Shown: positions 1 to 12,361 of the stretch, in pieces
Position numbering within the stretch: the first letter of the stretch is position 1
How the letters are laid out: every line of letters starts with the position of its first letter
Assembly: GCA_016785225.1 (NCBI GenBank)
Contig: JAFBJZ010000616.1
Location: forward strand, 372,001 to 436,000
Length of the DNA: 64,000 nucleotides
Source: Psettodes erumei
Lineage: Eukaryota > Chordata > Actinopteri > Pleuronectiformes > Psettodidae
Reading direction: 5' to 3'
Program-made: the position numbers and the translations under genes
The notes under the pieces: generated by a model
What the model saw: the letters and a program-made list of their open reading frames with translations, nothing else
Database searches by the model: none
What the model was told of the DNA's origin: nothing

Positions 1-41
1 GCTGCTGGGTTGCGGCTCAGTTAGCAACTAAAGCTACTTAC

Positions 42-231
42 TCAGTTCAGCCCGTTGGTGTCTGATGTTTTTGAACACGATGAGGATGCGGAAGGTGGCT
101 CGGAGCACGCCCCATCTGAACAGAGCCTCCGGGCTGGATGCAACCAGGTGGTGCAGGAAGGACTGCTCGCTGCTCCGGAGCAGAGATACGACCTCGGGAC
201 GCATGTGCTCTGTGTTTTTCTCCCTGAAGTC
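42..231 (-). CDS. myo9b: myo9b leftmost exon in the window (lower 50-kDa / start of the loop 2 region)
   Basis: The acceptor TTTTTCAG precedes GACTTCAGG. The exon encodes 63 residues from DFREKNTEHMRPEVVSLLRS to HQRAEL and leaves one base at the GTAAGT donor (36-41). It is the last coding piece visible before the window edge. The class IX loop 2 insertion should begin in the next exon, to the left of base 1. Confidence 0.9.
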
Positions 232-2903
232 CTGAAAAACAAAAACAACAACAACAACCATGATTAACACGTTGTTTTCTCGCTGTAGTTACGTAAATGA
301 GAACCTGTGCCGCTCCACATTCATTGCATGTATGAACTTCACAATACGTCCAGTCTTCTCGGGGGAGGGTGCAGCATTAATCATTCACTTCGCTCAGATA
401 GATTTTTCAGGTTTTTCCCACACTGGTTTATCTAACAAGGCCACAGCAACGCTTTTTTTTTTTTTACAGTGGAATGATGGAAACCTTTACTGAATTTCAA
501 ATGTAGCTGGGGAATTTGTAAATTACATCGGAGAACATGGGTGTTTGCAGCGTGGGGATGACACTCCACCTTGATGTGATATTCCACACTCCCAGCGAAG
601 TGTTGGATGGTAAACGTGGGCTTTGCATTTGGAGAGGGTACAAAGAGCGGGTCGTCCTGGTGCTGCTGCTTCAGCCTGCTCAGCAGGGTGATGTCTGTGG
701 CCTCGGCGAGGCTGCAGACACACAGACAGAAGGACAGAGGATCCATTTCAACATGTGACGTCTTAGAAAGACCCATCCCCAAAAAAAAGAGCATGTGAAG
801 GGCATCAGAAATGGCTGCACTATTTCAACACAATGACAAACACTGGATGAGCTTTCACTGATACAACAAGGTGATGACGTGGTGATATTTATGGTACAAT
901 GATTCGGGAAATTAGGTTTTTTTCCCAGGAAAAAAGCATTTTAAGTTTATGTTTACAGATATAAGAGTTGTGTCAGACTTCACAGTATATTTTAATATCG
1001 CTTCATAAGTCATATTGTTGTCACAGAAGCATTTCATGATTTCCACTTTATCGTCCAGCCTTGCTTAAGGCTATAATTTAATCCATAAATGAGGTTTGTG
1101 TGTGAACAGACAATGAATGACTGCATAGTTAAACACAGTCGTAATAATATACAATATAATTATCATCAATAAATCATCCCTTTGTTAAAGTGTTTTTGAG
1201 TAAGAATAGCCAGACCAACCAATTCATCACTACACTGTATTTAAATCGTCTTTCATGAATGCCTTGATTTCTTTGAACCATTATATTTAATGTGAAGTGA
1301 AGACATAAAGGCGGGGGAAACCTCATTTACCTGCTCTCCTCATCCAGCAGGGTGAAGACTCCGGTCGACTCCTTGCTGATGAGCCGGATGCAGCCACCAT
1401 TGTCAGCGTGGCTGACGCTTTGCCAAGTGATGCCCTCTGACTCATAATCGTCCTGGAGTCATTCGTGAAATCACAATTACACAATCGGGGTTACCCAGGT
1501 GAAGCCAATGTAAATGAATTCATCTCTGTGGCACTGATGCAGTGACACAATAGTAACAGCCAAACTGCACGTATCGGAGTTGAGACAGTTAACATAGTGA
1601 TGATGGTGCCTGCATGTTTTAAAACTCCACAATACAAATTAAATAGGATTGCAATAGGATGGATAAAAAGTGCCAGCTTTGTCAAGTCCATGCAAATGTA
1701 TGGAAAACTGAAAGTGAAAAACAAAAAGACAGGCAATTTTGGATGTAAAAACACCTACTTGCTGAAGCTTGAAGATGTTTTGGTTGATGTAATTCTGCAG
1801 TTCCTCATTGGTGTAGTTGATGCAAAGCTGCTCAAAACCGTTTGTCCGCAGGTTCTCAAATCCAAACATGTCCAGGACACCGATGGACAAACACTGAAAG
1901 CAAAACAGGAAACAATTCATAATGATCACACAAAGGGCAGTATCCTGGCAACATGATGGTGTATTTCTATTAGCCGCATTAAGGCTGCACGGTTACTTTG
2001 TGCGTTTTACAGAATAATGCATCTGTAAAAAAAAGCCTGTCACACACACTTTACCATCTCAATCACATCTGATTTTTTTTTACTCATTAGTGACTTACAG
2101 AGACCGACTCCTCCATGTCTCGTCTATTGAGCATTGCGTGGTTGATGTGAAGGATGATCCAGTCAAACAGAGAACTGTATAAAGACTTGGCCATTGAGTC
2201 CCGCACGTTGGAAGCCTACAGGCAAAACAGAAAGATCTCAACTCTGTCTCATATTTAATGCACAAGACACAACTCCTTTTCTTTTATCAAAGTTGAATGT
2301 ACATAAATTTGATTTAGATGCTTCAGGTTATGAAAAATTGGAATGAATCATGATATTTAATGACTGAATTAATCCAATTTAAGGGGTCAGCTCCAGCTAC
2401 CTCCTGTAGTGTGTACTGTGAAACCACGGTGTCCTCGGTGCTCACTACTCTCCTCTCAGTCAAAGCCTTCACCAGCAGCTCCTTTTTCACCTAGAAGAAA
2501 ATAATTAGAAGACTGTTGGGACAATTCTGCAATAATATTATGCATTGCTATTCTGCAAGAAAATAACCACAACAACTACAGACCAGACTGAAACATGTTT
2601 GTTTTTACAATACAGACAGCTACAGTACATTTAAGGCGTCGCGATGTTTAGGGGACTGCTTTGCTCACCGAGTGAGAATACTTTGATTCAGCAAAATCGT
2701 AGGCTTTTGTTGAACTAACACAACAGATAATAAATGATGATGATGATTTAACAGTGCATTTTGGGAACATACCTTGAGCAGGTCAGACACTGTGGACAAG
2801 ACCTCAGCAGGTCCAACTTCCAGAGACTGAGTTTCCTCTGACACGGTGTAGGTGATATTGCCGAGGTGGAGGATGGTAGAGAGGAGGGAAAATATGCTGC
2901 ACG

Positions 2904-2948
<45 letters not shown>

Positions 2949-5900
2949 GTGATGGCATAAGTGGTATCACACAACAGGCAGCCATACCAGAGGTCTTCAG
3001 TTACGGAATGATGTTGGTGATGTGATGTAGAGCTGACTGCGGTGCCAAATTTCACCTGAATTCAATGAAGCATAGCTGCATAGTGGCATTTTAGTGAAGT
3101 GCGTGAAAGGTTTAGATCAGGGGTGTCAAACTCATTTTATGTCAGGGGTCACATACTGCCAAATGTAATCTCAAGTGGGCCAGACCAGTAAAATCATGGC
3201 ACAACGGCAGACTTTTCTGACTTTGCAAAATCATCTCGTCGTCGTCAATCTTATGGCCCCCGGGCCATGAGTTCGACACCCCTGGCTTAGATGATGACAT
3301 CCATTTCAACAACAAATCTGAGCAATCTATCTCATGTTGGGACTACAGTTCGCACTTTGAAGCAGGCTCCAGTGTGACATTTCTTGAAAACTGAAAACGC
3401 TTCTCACGCTCTCATATACACTGGATTCTGACTTTTGTATCTTGAGTTATCTTGTATCTCTTTCTCTGTTTTGTTTTTTATGGCCTTGCTGTTCGTTCAT
3501 CATGGCAACATATCAGTGTTGACTCTGGGCAAACGCATCTAGTACTGCAGAAGCTAAAAGCAGAGGACAGCTGAAATGAACTTCATCTATTTCTCATATA
3601 TTGATTTGTCTCCTCGGCTACATTGGGCAACAAAGCCTATAAGAAGCTGCACATGCAGGTCAAGAGTGAGGTCAACCTGCCACAAATGGAAGGAAGCACA
3701 TGACTTTTCATATTTACATTTTCTTCGTGCACAACCAGGTCTGCACCGGATCATTCGCTATGGAATGCATGAAGGAAAAAATGTTCTTTTCCTCATAGTT
3801 TCTGACTTGTTTCCAACTACACGCTGCTCTGTTTATTCATTCTCATTAACAGCTATGGCTTCAGCGTGCTCATTCACCAGGAGAAGCGAGCTGAGCAGGC
3901 AATAAGCTGTGCTGTTAGCGCTTTCATGTGAACGGCGTGTCCCAAGGCTGTCGGGCGCTTGCCAACATGCTCGTTGCATTTTTTCTCCCGTTTTGCTTGA
4001 CAAGCTCTGACCTGTTGTCCGACACCAGTGAAGAAAGCAGAAACTATTTAAGTCACTGTTTGGTTAAAACTGCACGATCGCTCACCAACCTGCAACATCA
4101 AACTAAACGTTTTAAATTAAATGTAAACCCTGACCCACTGAGAAGGACAGCGAAATGTTACTGGGCCGAATAGAATAAATATTTTTGCAATTCTTAGCCG
4201 CTTCACCCTTTTAAGGGGCCAAGCGTGCGAGTTGTACTGAAATAATATTCATTCCTGAGTTTGTCTAAACCTTCTGGCATGCACAGCTGTGTCCCTGATG
4301 ACGAATCCCACATGCATGACAGAAAGCTCATTATGACTTGCAAGCACGTTTTGTTTATATACCAGACATTTCCAAGTAACATTTGACATGCAAGCACTTC
4401 TAACAACGGCCCATTAACTCCAGTCTGCAGCAATTCAGGTGTGTTAATCAAAAACAAACGTACAGTTTCTTGGTAGGGCCCAGGAAGCCAACCATTTCCA
4501 TAGCTTGATGGAGCCTCTTGTACTCCTTCCCAAGTTTCTCCTCATCATCTATCTGGAGGTCTTCCTGCAGAGGGACGAGAGAAGATTACGAGAGAGCGAG
4601 GGGGTAAATATTTCAGCATGGCCACAGAGTCTGTGCAAGGCAACAGATAAACAATGTCAAACCAAACTGTCCACACATAATTCATAATGCAGAAACAAGA
4701 TCAGTGGGGTCCTCTCTTTTCTCCAGCTTTTTGAAGGTCATCGTGAAGACATGAGTGGTCACACTGCTTGTATAACATGAGTTCTGTGTGAATTCCACCT
4801 TTTGTATTAATTATTAATTAATCAAAATGCTGAGTCCATCTGGATCATCAGGGACACACGATCCCAGTACGTCCATTCAGTGACACTGGCAGCAAATTAG
4901 GCTGCACCTCATGGAACTCAACGGTGTTTCATAGCATGTGATGAAATACAAGTGACTGTTAGCGTTACTCGTGACTCGTGTCTGCAGCTGGAAAGTATCC
5001 ATAAATAACAAAAAGCTTATATAATGAAAAACAGGTCCTTGACTGGAATATAAGGAAGGAAATTGCTGGTAGCTGCTCCATGTTGTGTTGCCATAATAAA
5101 TTAAAAACACGAGAAGGCAAAACAGAGAGAGACAGGAGGTCCCATCAAACAAAGACAAATATAAACATGACTAAAATGGATAGTATGTTCACTGAAACCT
5201 CAAGGGAAATGTGCACTGTAAGCCTAGCTGAAGTGCGGTTTTACAGCTGTGAGTGTGTGTATTCACTACATATGGATGCCAATGACACGCTACGGGTTCC
5301 TGTTGCGAGGTGGAAGATACTGTGGGTCAAAGGTACCTGCTTGAGGTAGTGATAATCTTGTGGCTTCAGCAGACGAAACTCCTCCTGCTCGTCTTTGGAC
5401 GCTCCCGTCAGCAGATAGTAGAACACGTGGTAGTTCCTGCAGGTCACAGGCCACAGAGCTCAGATACAGACTCATGCAGGTCTCACCTCAACCCTGGTAT
5501 TTACTACACCGCTCGCTGCACAGGGAGCTGTAAAGGTGCGTTTTGTCTTTTAGTGGCCTGCAGTACATGATGCGGGTTGCAGGTACATATTGGTGACAGC
5601 GGGAACAAAGTCGGTGTCAGTGAAGACTAATGTCCATGCGAACATTTTGAATCAAATTCAAGTTTTTGAAACGCCATCCGAGTCTGCATTATACCTCTCC
5701 CTCTTATCTCTGGACACCAGGCGGCACTTTTCTAGGAGGTACTTCTCAATAAATGCCCTGCAAGAGACACACACACATAGGAAGAGAATGTCAACAAAAG
5801 GGAAGCTCTGGTGGCGTTGCCAACCTTGTCCAATAATGACAGAAAGAAAAATGAACGCTGAAACTAAACATATCATCCAAGATGAAGCTTTGAAGAATCA

Positions 5901-8900
5901 CCGGGGGAGCACCGGAGGCTGGTGAGAACAACAGAGCGCGGTGTCTCACCCTCTGATGACGCCGCTCTCCAGGTAGTTGAGCTGGATGAACTTCCCGAAG
6001 CGACTGGAGTTGTTATTCCCTGCAGTCCTAGCGTTGCCGAAGGCCTGTATGAAAGACGGGGAGCATAGGTTTTCGGTTAAATAAACAGACAAATTTGCAG
6101 CCGTGTTTGTCACAGACACTGGCACGCAGACCTAAACACAGCGAGCGCACGCGGCACCGAGGAGCTATCACATAAATCAGTTGGGTTTGTGGATGGCTGT
6201 GCATGGTGCTTGCGGGTGCAGTCCTCGACAAAATGAGAACTGTAGTATCAAGACAAATGAGACAGCACAGTAAGTACCATCACAGTTAGATACACCAAAT
6301 TGTTATAAACATGAAGATTCAATAACATCAGTCAAAATAGGTGTTTGTTTTTTTTAAAATGTGCTGATTATTTTTGCATCACTACATCATATTATAGTTC
6401 AGTAGAGGTTTTTTTTCTGTGCTGCAGGATCAAGAAAGCACTACATGTACAAAACACTGAATACACAGGAAATGCACACAGATGCACAAAAGGGATGACT
6501 CGTTACTCAAAATGCCGACATCAGCTCATTCCCTCATCTCAAATGTGAGAATTTTCAGCTTCATTCTGTTTGCTCGCGTACAGCACTGATGATCACTGAT
6601 GATCAGCACTATGATCAGGACGATTAAACAGAAAGAAGCAACAAAGCTGCAAATGGATGATTCTCATTTGAAAATGACTCTATCGATTAATCCTTTAATA
6701 AAATAATCCATCCAGATCTATGATTTCAGTTCAACGACCTCAACTGTCGGTCAGACAAATTTAAGTTGTTTGATGATGTCAGTCTGGAGTCTGGAAAAAC
6801 CTTCACGTGTTTTCTTGCCTGTGACAGAACTATTGATAATGATGATAATTGCTAGTCAGTGCGGGTGTAGAAACATTTTTCTGTGACGCACTGGAGACCG
6901 TATCTAAGGTTCAACATCAATAACAAAACAGACTCCACCCGGGCAAAGCTGATGGGTGAAATGACACATGATGATCAGCACTGAGTAGCTTCAGCTGACT
7001 CTGGATCAGCTTCGACTTCCCGATGATTTAAGCTTTCCCAGAGGAAGAGACAAATCCAAACCGAGCCCGTGTCAGCCTCTGGAGGCGTCCCTGTGCTTCA
7101 TTTCTGTGCGTGTCTCAACATGCCGGAGTGCCGCCTACACGGACAGCGAGACAAAGCTGCATACAGTACTGAGCGCACACTGGCAGGGGGGGTTCCCACC
7201 CAGTGAACTCCACACTCCACACTCAAGCACGCACGGCTTTTTAATTTCCACCAGATCCATCCACGTTATCTAAAGAAGCTAGATGTAGCGGGACAACAAT
7301 GAAAGGAATGTGAAACAGCAAAAGATGGCATGTGGAAGAGAGAGAGAAGCAGGTGTTCGCCAGAACTCGCTCCTCCTCCTTTACAGACACAAAAAACACA
7401 CAACACATTCAGGCGGGAGTGCAGTCGATCTTTCACCCATCTACTGCGTGGTTCCTCACCTTTTTGTCTTGTGACACTCAAGCACTGCAGGTACACCAAA
7501 AGGTTGTTGACTTGCTTACAATTGAGGCCTGAAGGTTTTAAAATATCCTGTAATTCTCAAGACACATGTTCACAAGTTCACAATAGATGAACATCTGAAA
7601 AATATAATGATAATTTTATAGGAAACATGTCTTTTCTTGTTTCTCTATCCGCCAGTCATCTTCCAATCCCTAAGATTTAACATGCAAGACCTTGGAGTGG
7701 AAACCCGAGGTCGGGAATGTTTTCCAGTCAATCACCAAGTGAATGCTGGGAAATTTATTGACTTTGTGAGTGAACAAGGATCATCCAAACACAACTGATG
7801 CAAATAATGCACGATGCATTATGGGATTGCATTTTGAAACTGGGGAGGCCTTTTACGTGGGGCACGTTTGTTTCTGAACACACTTCCTGAAACAAAACAG
7901 AGCGAAAGAACAGGAGAGGAGCAGGAGAGAGAGCGGGAGAGAGCGGGGAGCTGATTTATACTTTGTTGTGGGGGTTTGGCAGCAGACTGGATGAGCCTGT
8001 TCTGACACGTTCCTGTTTCTCCTCTCTCTCTCTCTCTCTGGTGTTCCACAAGACAACGCCCTGCACATTCCCCCCGCGGAGCTCAGCGCTCTGCTCCCTG
8101 ACCAGCAGCAACCGCCGCACAAAGCCAGGTGCCGTCACTCGCTGGCTATTGACACCAAACAACTTACAACATATCCTCATTACTTCCATTTCAAACCAGC
8201 ACTGAATGCATGAGTCACTTGCGGGTTTCTACCACAAGGGAGATTAATAAAAGGAATATCACGTGCAGTTTCCGGTGCAAAATGACATTACGTGAGAACT
8301 GACTGGAAAATCAGAAGGAAAGGAAAAACAAGTTAGGCTTTTTTCGATTTCACATAAAAAGGAACTAGTATCACAGGGTGTGACTCATGAATGCGAGGGA
8401 AAAGCCAAGATGGCAAAAAGCAGCCAAACAATAAAAGCATAAAATCCCCCAAGGGACAGATGAACACGGCAACTGATCCCAGGCCCTGGATTCAGCTCGA
8501 CTGATATTCAGCTCCCTCCCAACTGTTGCGGCATGGCATCTTCGACAAGCTTGTTCCCTATTTTTCTCAGGAGGAAAAGACAAATCAGAGTCAACAAACC
8601 ACTCACTCATTCCTCAAGTCAAATCTCTGCCTTTGAGCAAAGAGCACAACAACATACCAGTGTGCTCATTTAGCAGGAAAAATACTTCTGCTGCTGCTTA
8701 CTTGAGGGAAAAACTTGTTGGACTTGTTCAGAGAGAGGGGGAAGCCATATTTAGTCACTGTCTAATTAAAGGCTGCCCCCCCTGGGATTGCGTGTGTGGG
8801 TGTCATCAGGAAAAACTTGGCCAGGATCCTTTGTGTAAAAAGTTAGCTGGTCTACGGCGTGAGAGACGAGGACTGTGCTCGTGCACCGATCTTTAAAACC

Positions 8901-10756
8901 CAGGTACAACAGGATTCCTGCGCAGCGTCCATGTGCTGGCAGCTGGAGCGCATTTAGAGGGTGCAAAGTGAAGAGCAGGGGCGCTTCACCAAACCAGCTC
9001 TCTGCTTTCAGAACGCAAGAGTTGACATGAAGTGAAACACCTCGCTTGCCATAAAACCAGAACTTTGGTGAGTTCCAAGGAGACGGGTTCTTCCCTTTAA
9101 GAAACGGATTTGGCCTAGTTCCATGTTAGCGATCACATAAACATGTTGTGCAACTCAACAGACAACTGAAACAGAAAGCGGAGTTTGCGGGGAAATGTGG
9201 TGCAAATGTGGGCAAGCGCGGCGTTCCTGTTCCTCACCGACACAGCTACTGTGACAACAAGCTGATCAACAAACACAATGTGCACAAATGCGTGCGGGTT
9301 GTTAAAGTAACAATAAGGGGGAAAAAAGTGTGTGTTCGCAGTGGACAGACAGTTTTGATCTTTGGAGCGTTTTCAGCTGAGGACATTTGAAGTGAACTAG
9401 GCAAAAGCTGATATTTGAAATGATTACAGATCATTTAAATGCAACTAAATAAAAGATACAAAATGCACTGAGTCCTTCATGGTGCCAGTGATGCAGCTTT
9501 CGCCTTAACCTCAATGTTTTCATTGCAGGATATGCACAACACATGGTTCTGATATCCATTTCCTGTACAAAGGGAGTGGTTCTCTTAATTTGAATCTTTC
9601 TCTTCATGACCAAAGGTGATTAGCATATGTGAGTGAGCCGGTAGGTCAGTGCAGTTAAATTTAGACTGTACCCTGACCGAGCTACAAAATCAGAAAAACA
9701 AAAACTCCCAGATCAGTGAGGTGATCAGCAAATGCTCATCAAGGCGAGTCTATGAAGTCAGGATGCCAGAGTCCATAAATGACTTTTCTAAATATGTTTT
9801 TGGTAAGAAAAGGACCCGTCAGATCAATATTTCTGAAAATAAATACATGCACATACATGTCTGATTCAGATAGTGAGAAACTCCAAGTCAAAGTCTTAAG
9901 ACCTCGTCAGAGACCGCTACGACACGTGTGGGCGGCAGTGGGTTCAGGCGGCGTCACCTACCTCCAGCACCGGTCCTGCCCCGAGGACGGTCCGCTCCAG
10001 CCCGGAGGAGTAGGTGTTTTGGCTGAGCGCAGTCAGGCAGTGGATGAGATAACTGCTGCTCTCAGTCTTCCCTGAGCCGCTCTCACCAGATAGAACTACG
10101 CACTGGTTAACCTGCCGGGTCAGCATGGTACGGAAGGCCACGTCTGCTATCGCAAATATGTGAGGGCTCAGCTTGCCCAGTGGCTGGTTCTCGTACATCT
10201 TGACGTACTTGGGGTTGTAGTAAACGGGCAGGAACTTATTGGGATTGACTGCGATGAGGATGTTGCTGGCGTAGGTGTAAATTTTGTGCTTGTAGAAGCG
10301 TCGGTGTAAAGCCTCCACAATGCTCTCCTCAGTCACAGTTTGGAGGTTGCAGAGGTCATCGCAGTCCTCGCCGTTGCTTCCTTCTTGGTGGCCTCCATTG
10401 CTGGCCGACTGTTCCTGCCGCTGCCGCTGCTGCAAGATGAAATGATATCCCTTGCTCTCGGGGTGCCACCTCTGTGCCTCCGGCGGCCACAGCAGGACTC
10501 GCGCCAGGGGGCATTCGCCGGCTTCCAGCGGCCTCTCCCCTCCACCGCGCTCCCTGACCTCCAGCAGGCGGTACGTCTTGCCGGGGTCCAGGCCGAGCGA
10601 GGCCACGGCGTTGTGGACGACCGACCTCGTCGTGTCCCCGGCGCTGACCTGGAGGGGACAGTAGGCGCCCGTGTCCTGGGACACCCTGGGGTAGATGTGC
10701 ACAACGCGGGCCTCCCCGTCCTGCTCAGGGGCCCCGGCTCCATCGGTAGCGCTCAT
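42..10756 (-). CDS. myo9b: Unconventional myosin-IX (MYO9B-like), 5' half of the coding region, continues off the left edge
   Basis: Class IX myosins are actin motors with an N-terminal Ras-associating domain and a C-terminal RhoGAP domain that inactivates Rho. Twelve coding exons read cleanly on the minus strand: 10756-9962, 6044-5950, 5757-5695, 5436-5337, 4564-4464, 2896-2773, 2490-2401, 2215-2099, 1893-1759, 1452-1331, 711-570 and 231-42. All have GT-AG borders and compatible phases, giving about 691 residues. Seen: RA domain (about 17-115), P-loop GESGSGKTES, switch I NNNSSRFGK, switch II LDMFGFE, and DFREKN near the end. RVLLWP followed by HPESKGYHF is closer to human MYO9B than MYO9A as I recall them, and neighbours from the 19p paralogon agree. 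The last exon stops in phase 1 at a GTAAGT donor, so loop 2, IQ motifs, C1 and RhoGAP lie outside. A MYO9A co-orthologue cannot be excluded. The family is near certain, the B assignment moderate. Confidence 0.93.
1759..1893 (-). CDS. myo9b: myo9b exon with switch II and relay helix
   Basis: This exon encodes 45 residues in phase 0 on both sides. It contains LSIGVLDMFGFE (switch II; the family usually has DIFGFE) and the relay helix FEQLCINYTNEELQNYINQ. MYO9A and MYO9B as I recall them have FEQFCIN and a YFNQ pattern, so the helix has drifted while keeping its frame. It matters for judging whether the motor is functional: no stop or frameshift is seen. Confidence 0.9.
2905..2946. repeat. (CA)n microsatellite in a myo9b intron
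   Basis: A pure CA run of about 42 bases starts nine bases upstream of the acceptor side of the exon at 2773-2896. On the coding strand it is a TG repeat that occupies the place of the polypyrimidine tract, so length variation here could affect splicing of that exon. Confidence 0.97.
3118..3284. mobile_element. Short hAT-type MITE (167 bp) in a myo9b intron
   Basis: The ends form 18-bp terminal inverted repeats with one mismatch: CAGGGGTGTCAAACTCAT at 3118 and ATGAGTTCGACACCCCTG ending at 3284. They are flanked by an 8-bp direct repeat with one mismatch (gtttagat 3110-3117, gcttagat 3285-3292). CAG-starting ends with 8-bp target duplications are typical of hAT elements. There is no coding capacity, so it is a non-autonomous element. 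Confidence 0.85.
6045..9961. other. Largest visible myo9b intron, 3.9 kb, no recognisable gene
   Basis: This is the intron between the RA/P-loop exon and the switch I exon. Open frames on both strands are short and without recognisable domains. It contains a short TC run near 8022-8039 and locally repeated GATCA/GATGATC words near 6585-6625. I see no exon, RNA gene or complete mobile element in it. Confidence 0.7.
9962..10756 (-). CDS. myo9b: myo9b first coding exon: RA domain and motor P-loop
   Basis: This exon encodes 265 residues from the ATG at 10756. The start lies one base inside an exon whose acceptor (TTTGTCAG) is at 10758-10765, so at least one upstream non-coding exon is expected. 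Residues about 17-115 are the RA domain. A glutamine-rich linker then replaces the longer linker I recall in MYO9A and MYO9B. DDLCNL, KIYTYASNILIAVNP and the P-loop follow, and the exon ends in GAGPVLE at a GTAGGT donor (9956-9961). The next exon resumes with AFGNARTAGNNNSSRFGK. The exon is GC-rich compared with its surroundings. Confidence 0.93.
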
Positions 10757-11140
10757 CCTGACAAACAGAGGCGGGCTTCAGCATAACTCACTGCCCCAGC
10801 TGACGAGCATCCACTGTGGAAACAAACACAGTGTGACAACGTGCCACATTACACTGAAGGAAAGACTATTAAAGTTAAGGTAAGGTGAGTATGACCTAAT
10901 TTCACACCTCAAGCATGATTTTTCCAGTGATATACTGAATTATTTTTGGAGTATAAACGTATGCAAAATCCACTTCATTTCCATACACCAGTATCAACAT
11001 GTAAAAGGCCTCCTGCATCGAGGAGAATCCACATTTCCCCTTTTCGCACAAACATTCCCACACGCATACAACCGCCCAGATGACAAATGTCAAACATTAA
11101 CGAGCGCGCAACTGGACTAAAAGGTCCAAATAAGTCTCAC

Positions 11141-11330
11141 CTGTGGAGCAAACCCGCTCATTTCATTTTTAAAACGCGAAGTACTCCTGACACCAACGAG
11201 AAAAAAGACGAACCTCCGCGCCTTCGTCCTAAGGAAGTCCGCTCACAAAACTTCAGGGGGAAAAAAAACTTTATCCACCTGAGCTTCCTTTAAAAAAAAA
11301 AAAAAAAAGGTGAGCCGAGAAAGTGGCTGT
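11141..11330 (-). promoter_or_regulatory. Candidate non-coding first exon and promoter of the myo9b-like gene
   Basis: The first coding exon begins with an acceptor, so an upstream 5' UTR exon is needed. On the minus strand 11141 ends with CCACAG directly before a strong donor, GTGAGA (11135-11140), and the sequence up to about 11330 contains several CpGs. A weaker alternative is a CAG/GTCAGT donor near 11620. No TATA box was found. This is inference from position and splice consensus. Confidence 0.35.
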
Positions 11331-11482
11331 ACTCCGTTTTAAACGATGAAAGACTTCTCTCCCAGCAGTTCGGCGTAGTTGTGGCGCGTGTAAATCAGAG
11401 TTTCTGTGACATATTGAGCATTAAAGTCTCCTCCTCGTTGTCCCGGTCGAAAAGTTAGGCGAACGTTACTTCCTTGATTTCT

Positions 11483-11483
<1 letters not shown>

Positions 11484-11526
<43 letters not shown>

Positions 11527-11572
11527 GCACAAGCGCCCACGCGCACACACACAGACACACACACATACACAC
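11484..11572. repeat. (CA)n microsatellite with an interrupted right part
   Basis: About 40 bases of pure CA (11484-11523) are followed by an interrupted CA-rich tail with CGC units to 11572. It lies between the two candidate myo9b first-exon sites. Confidence 0.95.
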
Positions 11573-12300
11573 CCGTCGACGATGTGGAAATAAAGTGATG
11601 GTCTTCCCTTCACTGACCTGAAAGATGTCTCCCTTTAGTCAGGCCCGAGGTAAAACCGCTGATGAAAAAACACAGCGCAGGACTGTATGGCAGAGGGAGA
11701 AGGAGAAGGAGAGGGTGACGCTGTCACATTAGGAGAAGATATTAGAGAGCGACACGACTCAACAGTTTAATTGACCCCATTCGTTATCACAGGTGAGCTG
11801 GGGGCGCCCCCTGCTGGCCGATTCGGGTGTTACAACCCACACACACTTTCGTTATTACATAACGCCAGTTCTCAAAGTCGGGTTACCGCACGGGTCCCAG
11901 AGGCCCTAGAGGTCAGGGGGTCCCTGAGGTGACTGGTAACATTTCTTGATAGAAAGTCAAGAGAGGCAAAACGGTCTCAAAATGACATTAAAAAAACCAA
12001 CTACAACCACAAAGAGAGAGAATATTTCATTAGGAAATCAGACACAAATTAAAAACACCATTAAACAATAAAACTGGATTTTTCCGGAGGATATCGTATT
12101 TAGATTGGATGGATATGATAAAAGCAACATGTGTATAATTTAATGCAAACCAGTTCCAATGTGCAGTAAACGTTCGTGCCTCTGAAAAGCCACACAAAGC
12201 TGAATGTTGCCTGTGCCTGTGTATGCAAACGAATGCCTCCTTGGAGACCTCACCTGGTCTGTCTTCTCTAAAAGGCATATCTCTCTAAAGGCAATCCATC

Positions 12301-12308
12301 TATGTATG

Positions 12309-12347
<39 letters not shown>

Positions 12348-12361
12348 TTATCTATCTATCT
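12301..12361. repeat. (TATC)n tetranucleotide microsatellite
   Basis: About 14 tandem TATC units with two interruptions (TATG at the left, TTTA near 12347). It is intergenic. Confidence 0.96.

Noticed and set aside
10340..10786. 148-codon plus-strand open frame over the myo9b first exon
   Set aside because: Shadow of the GC-rich RA-domain exon on the other strand.
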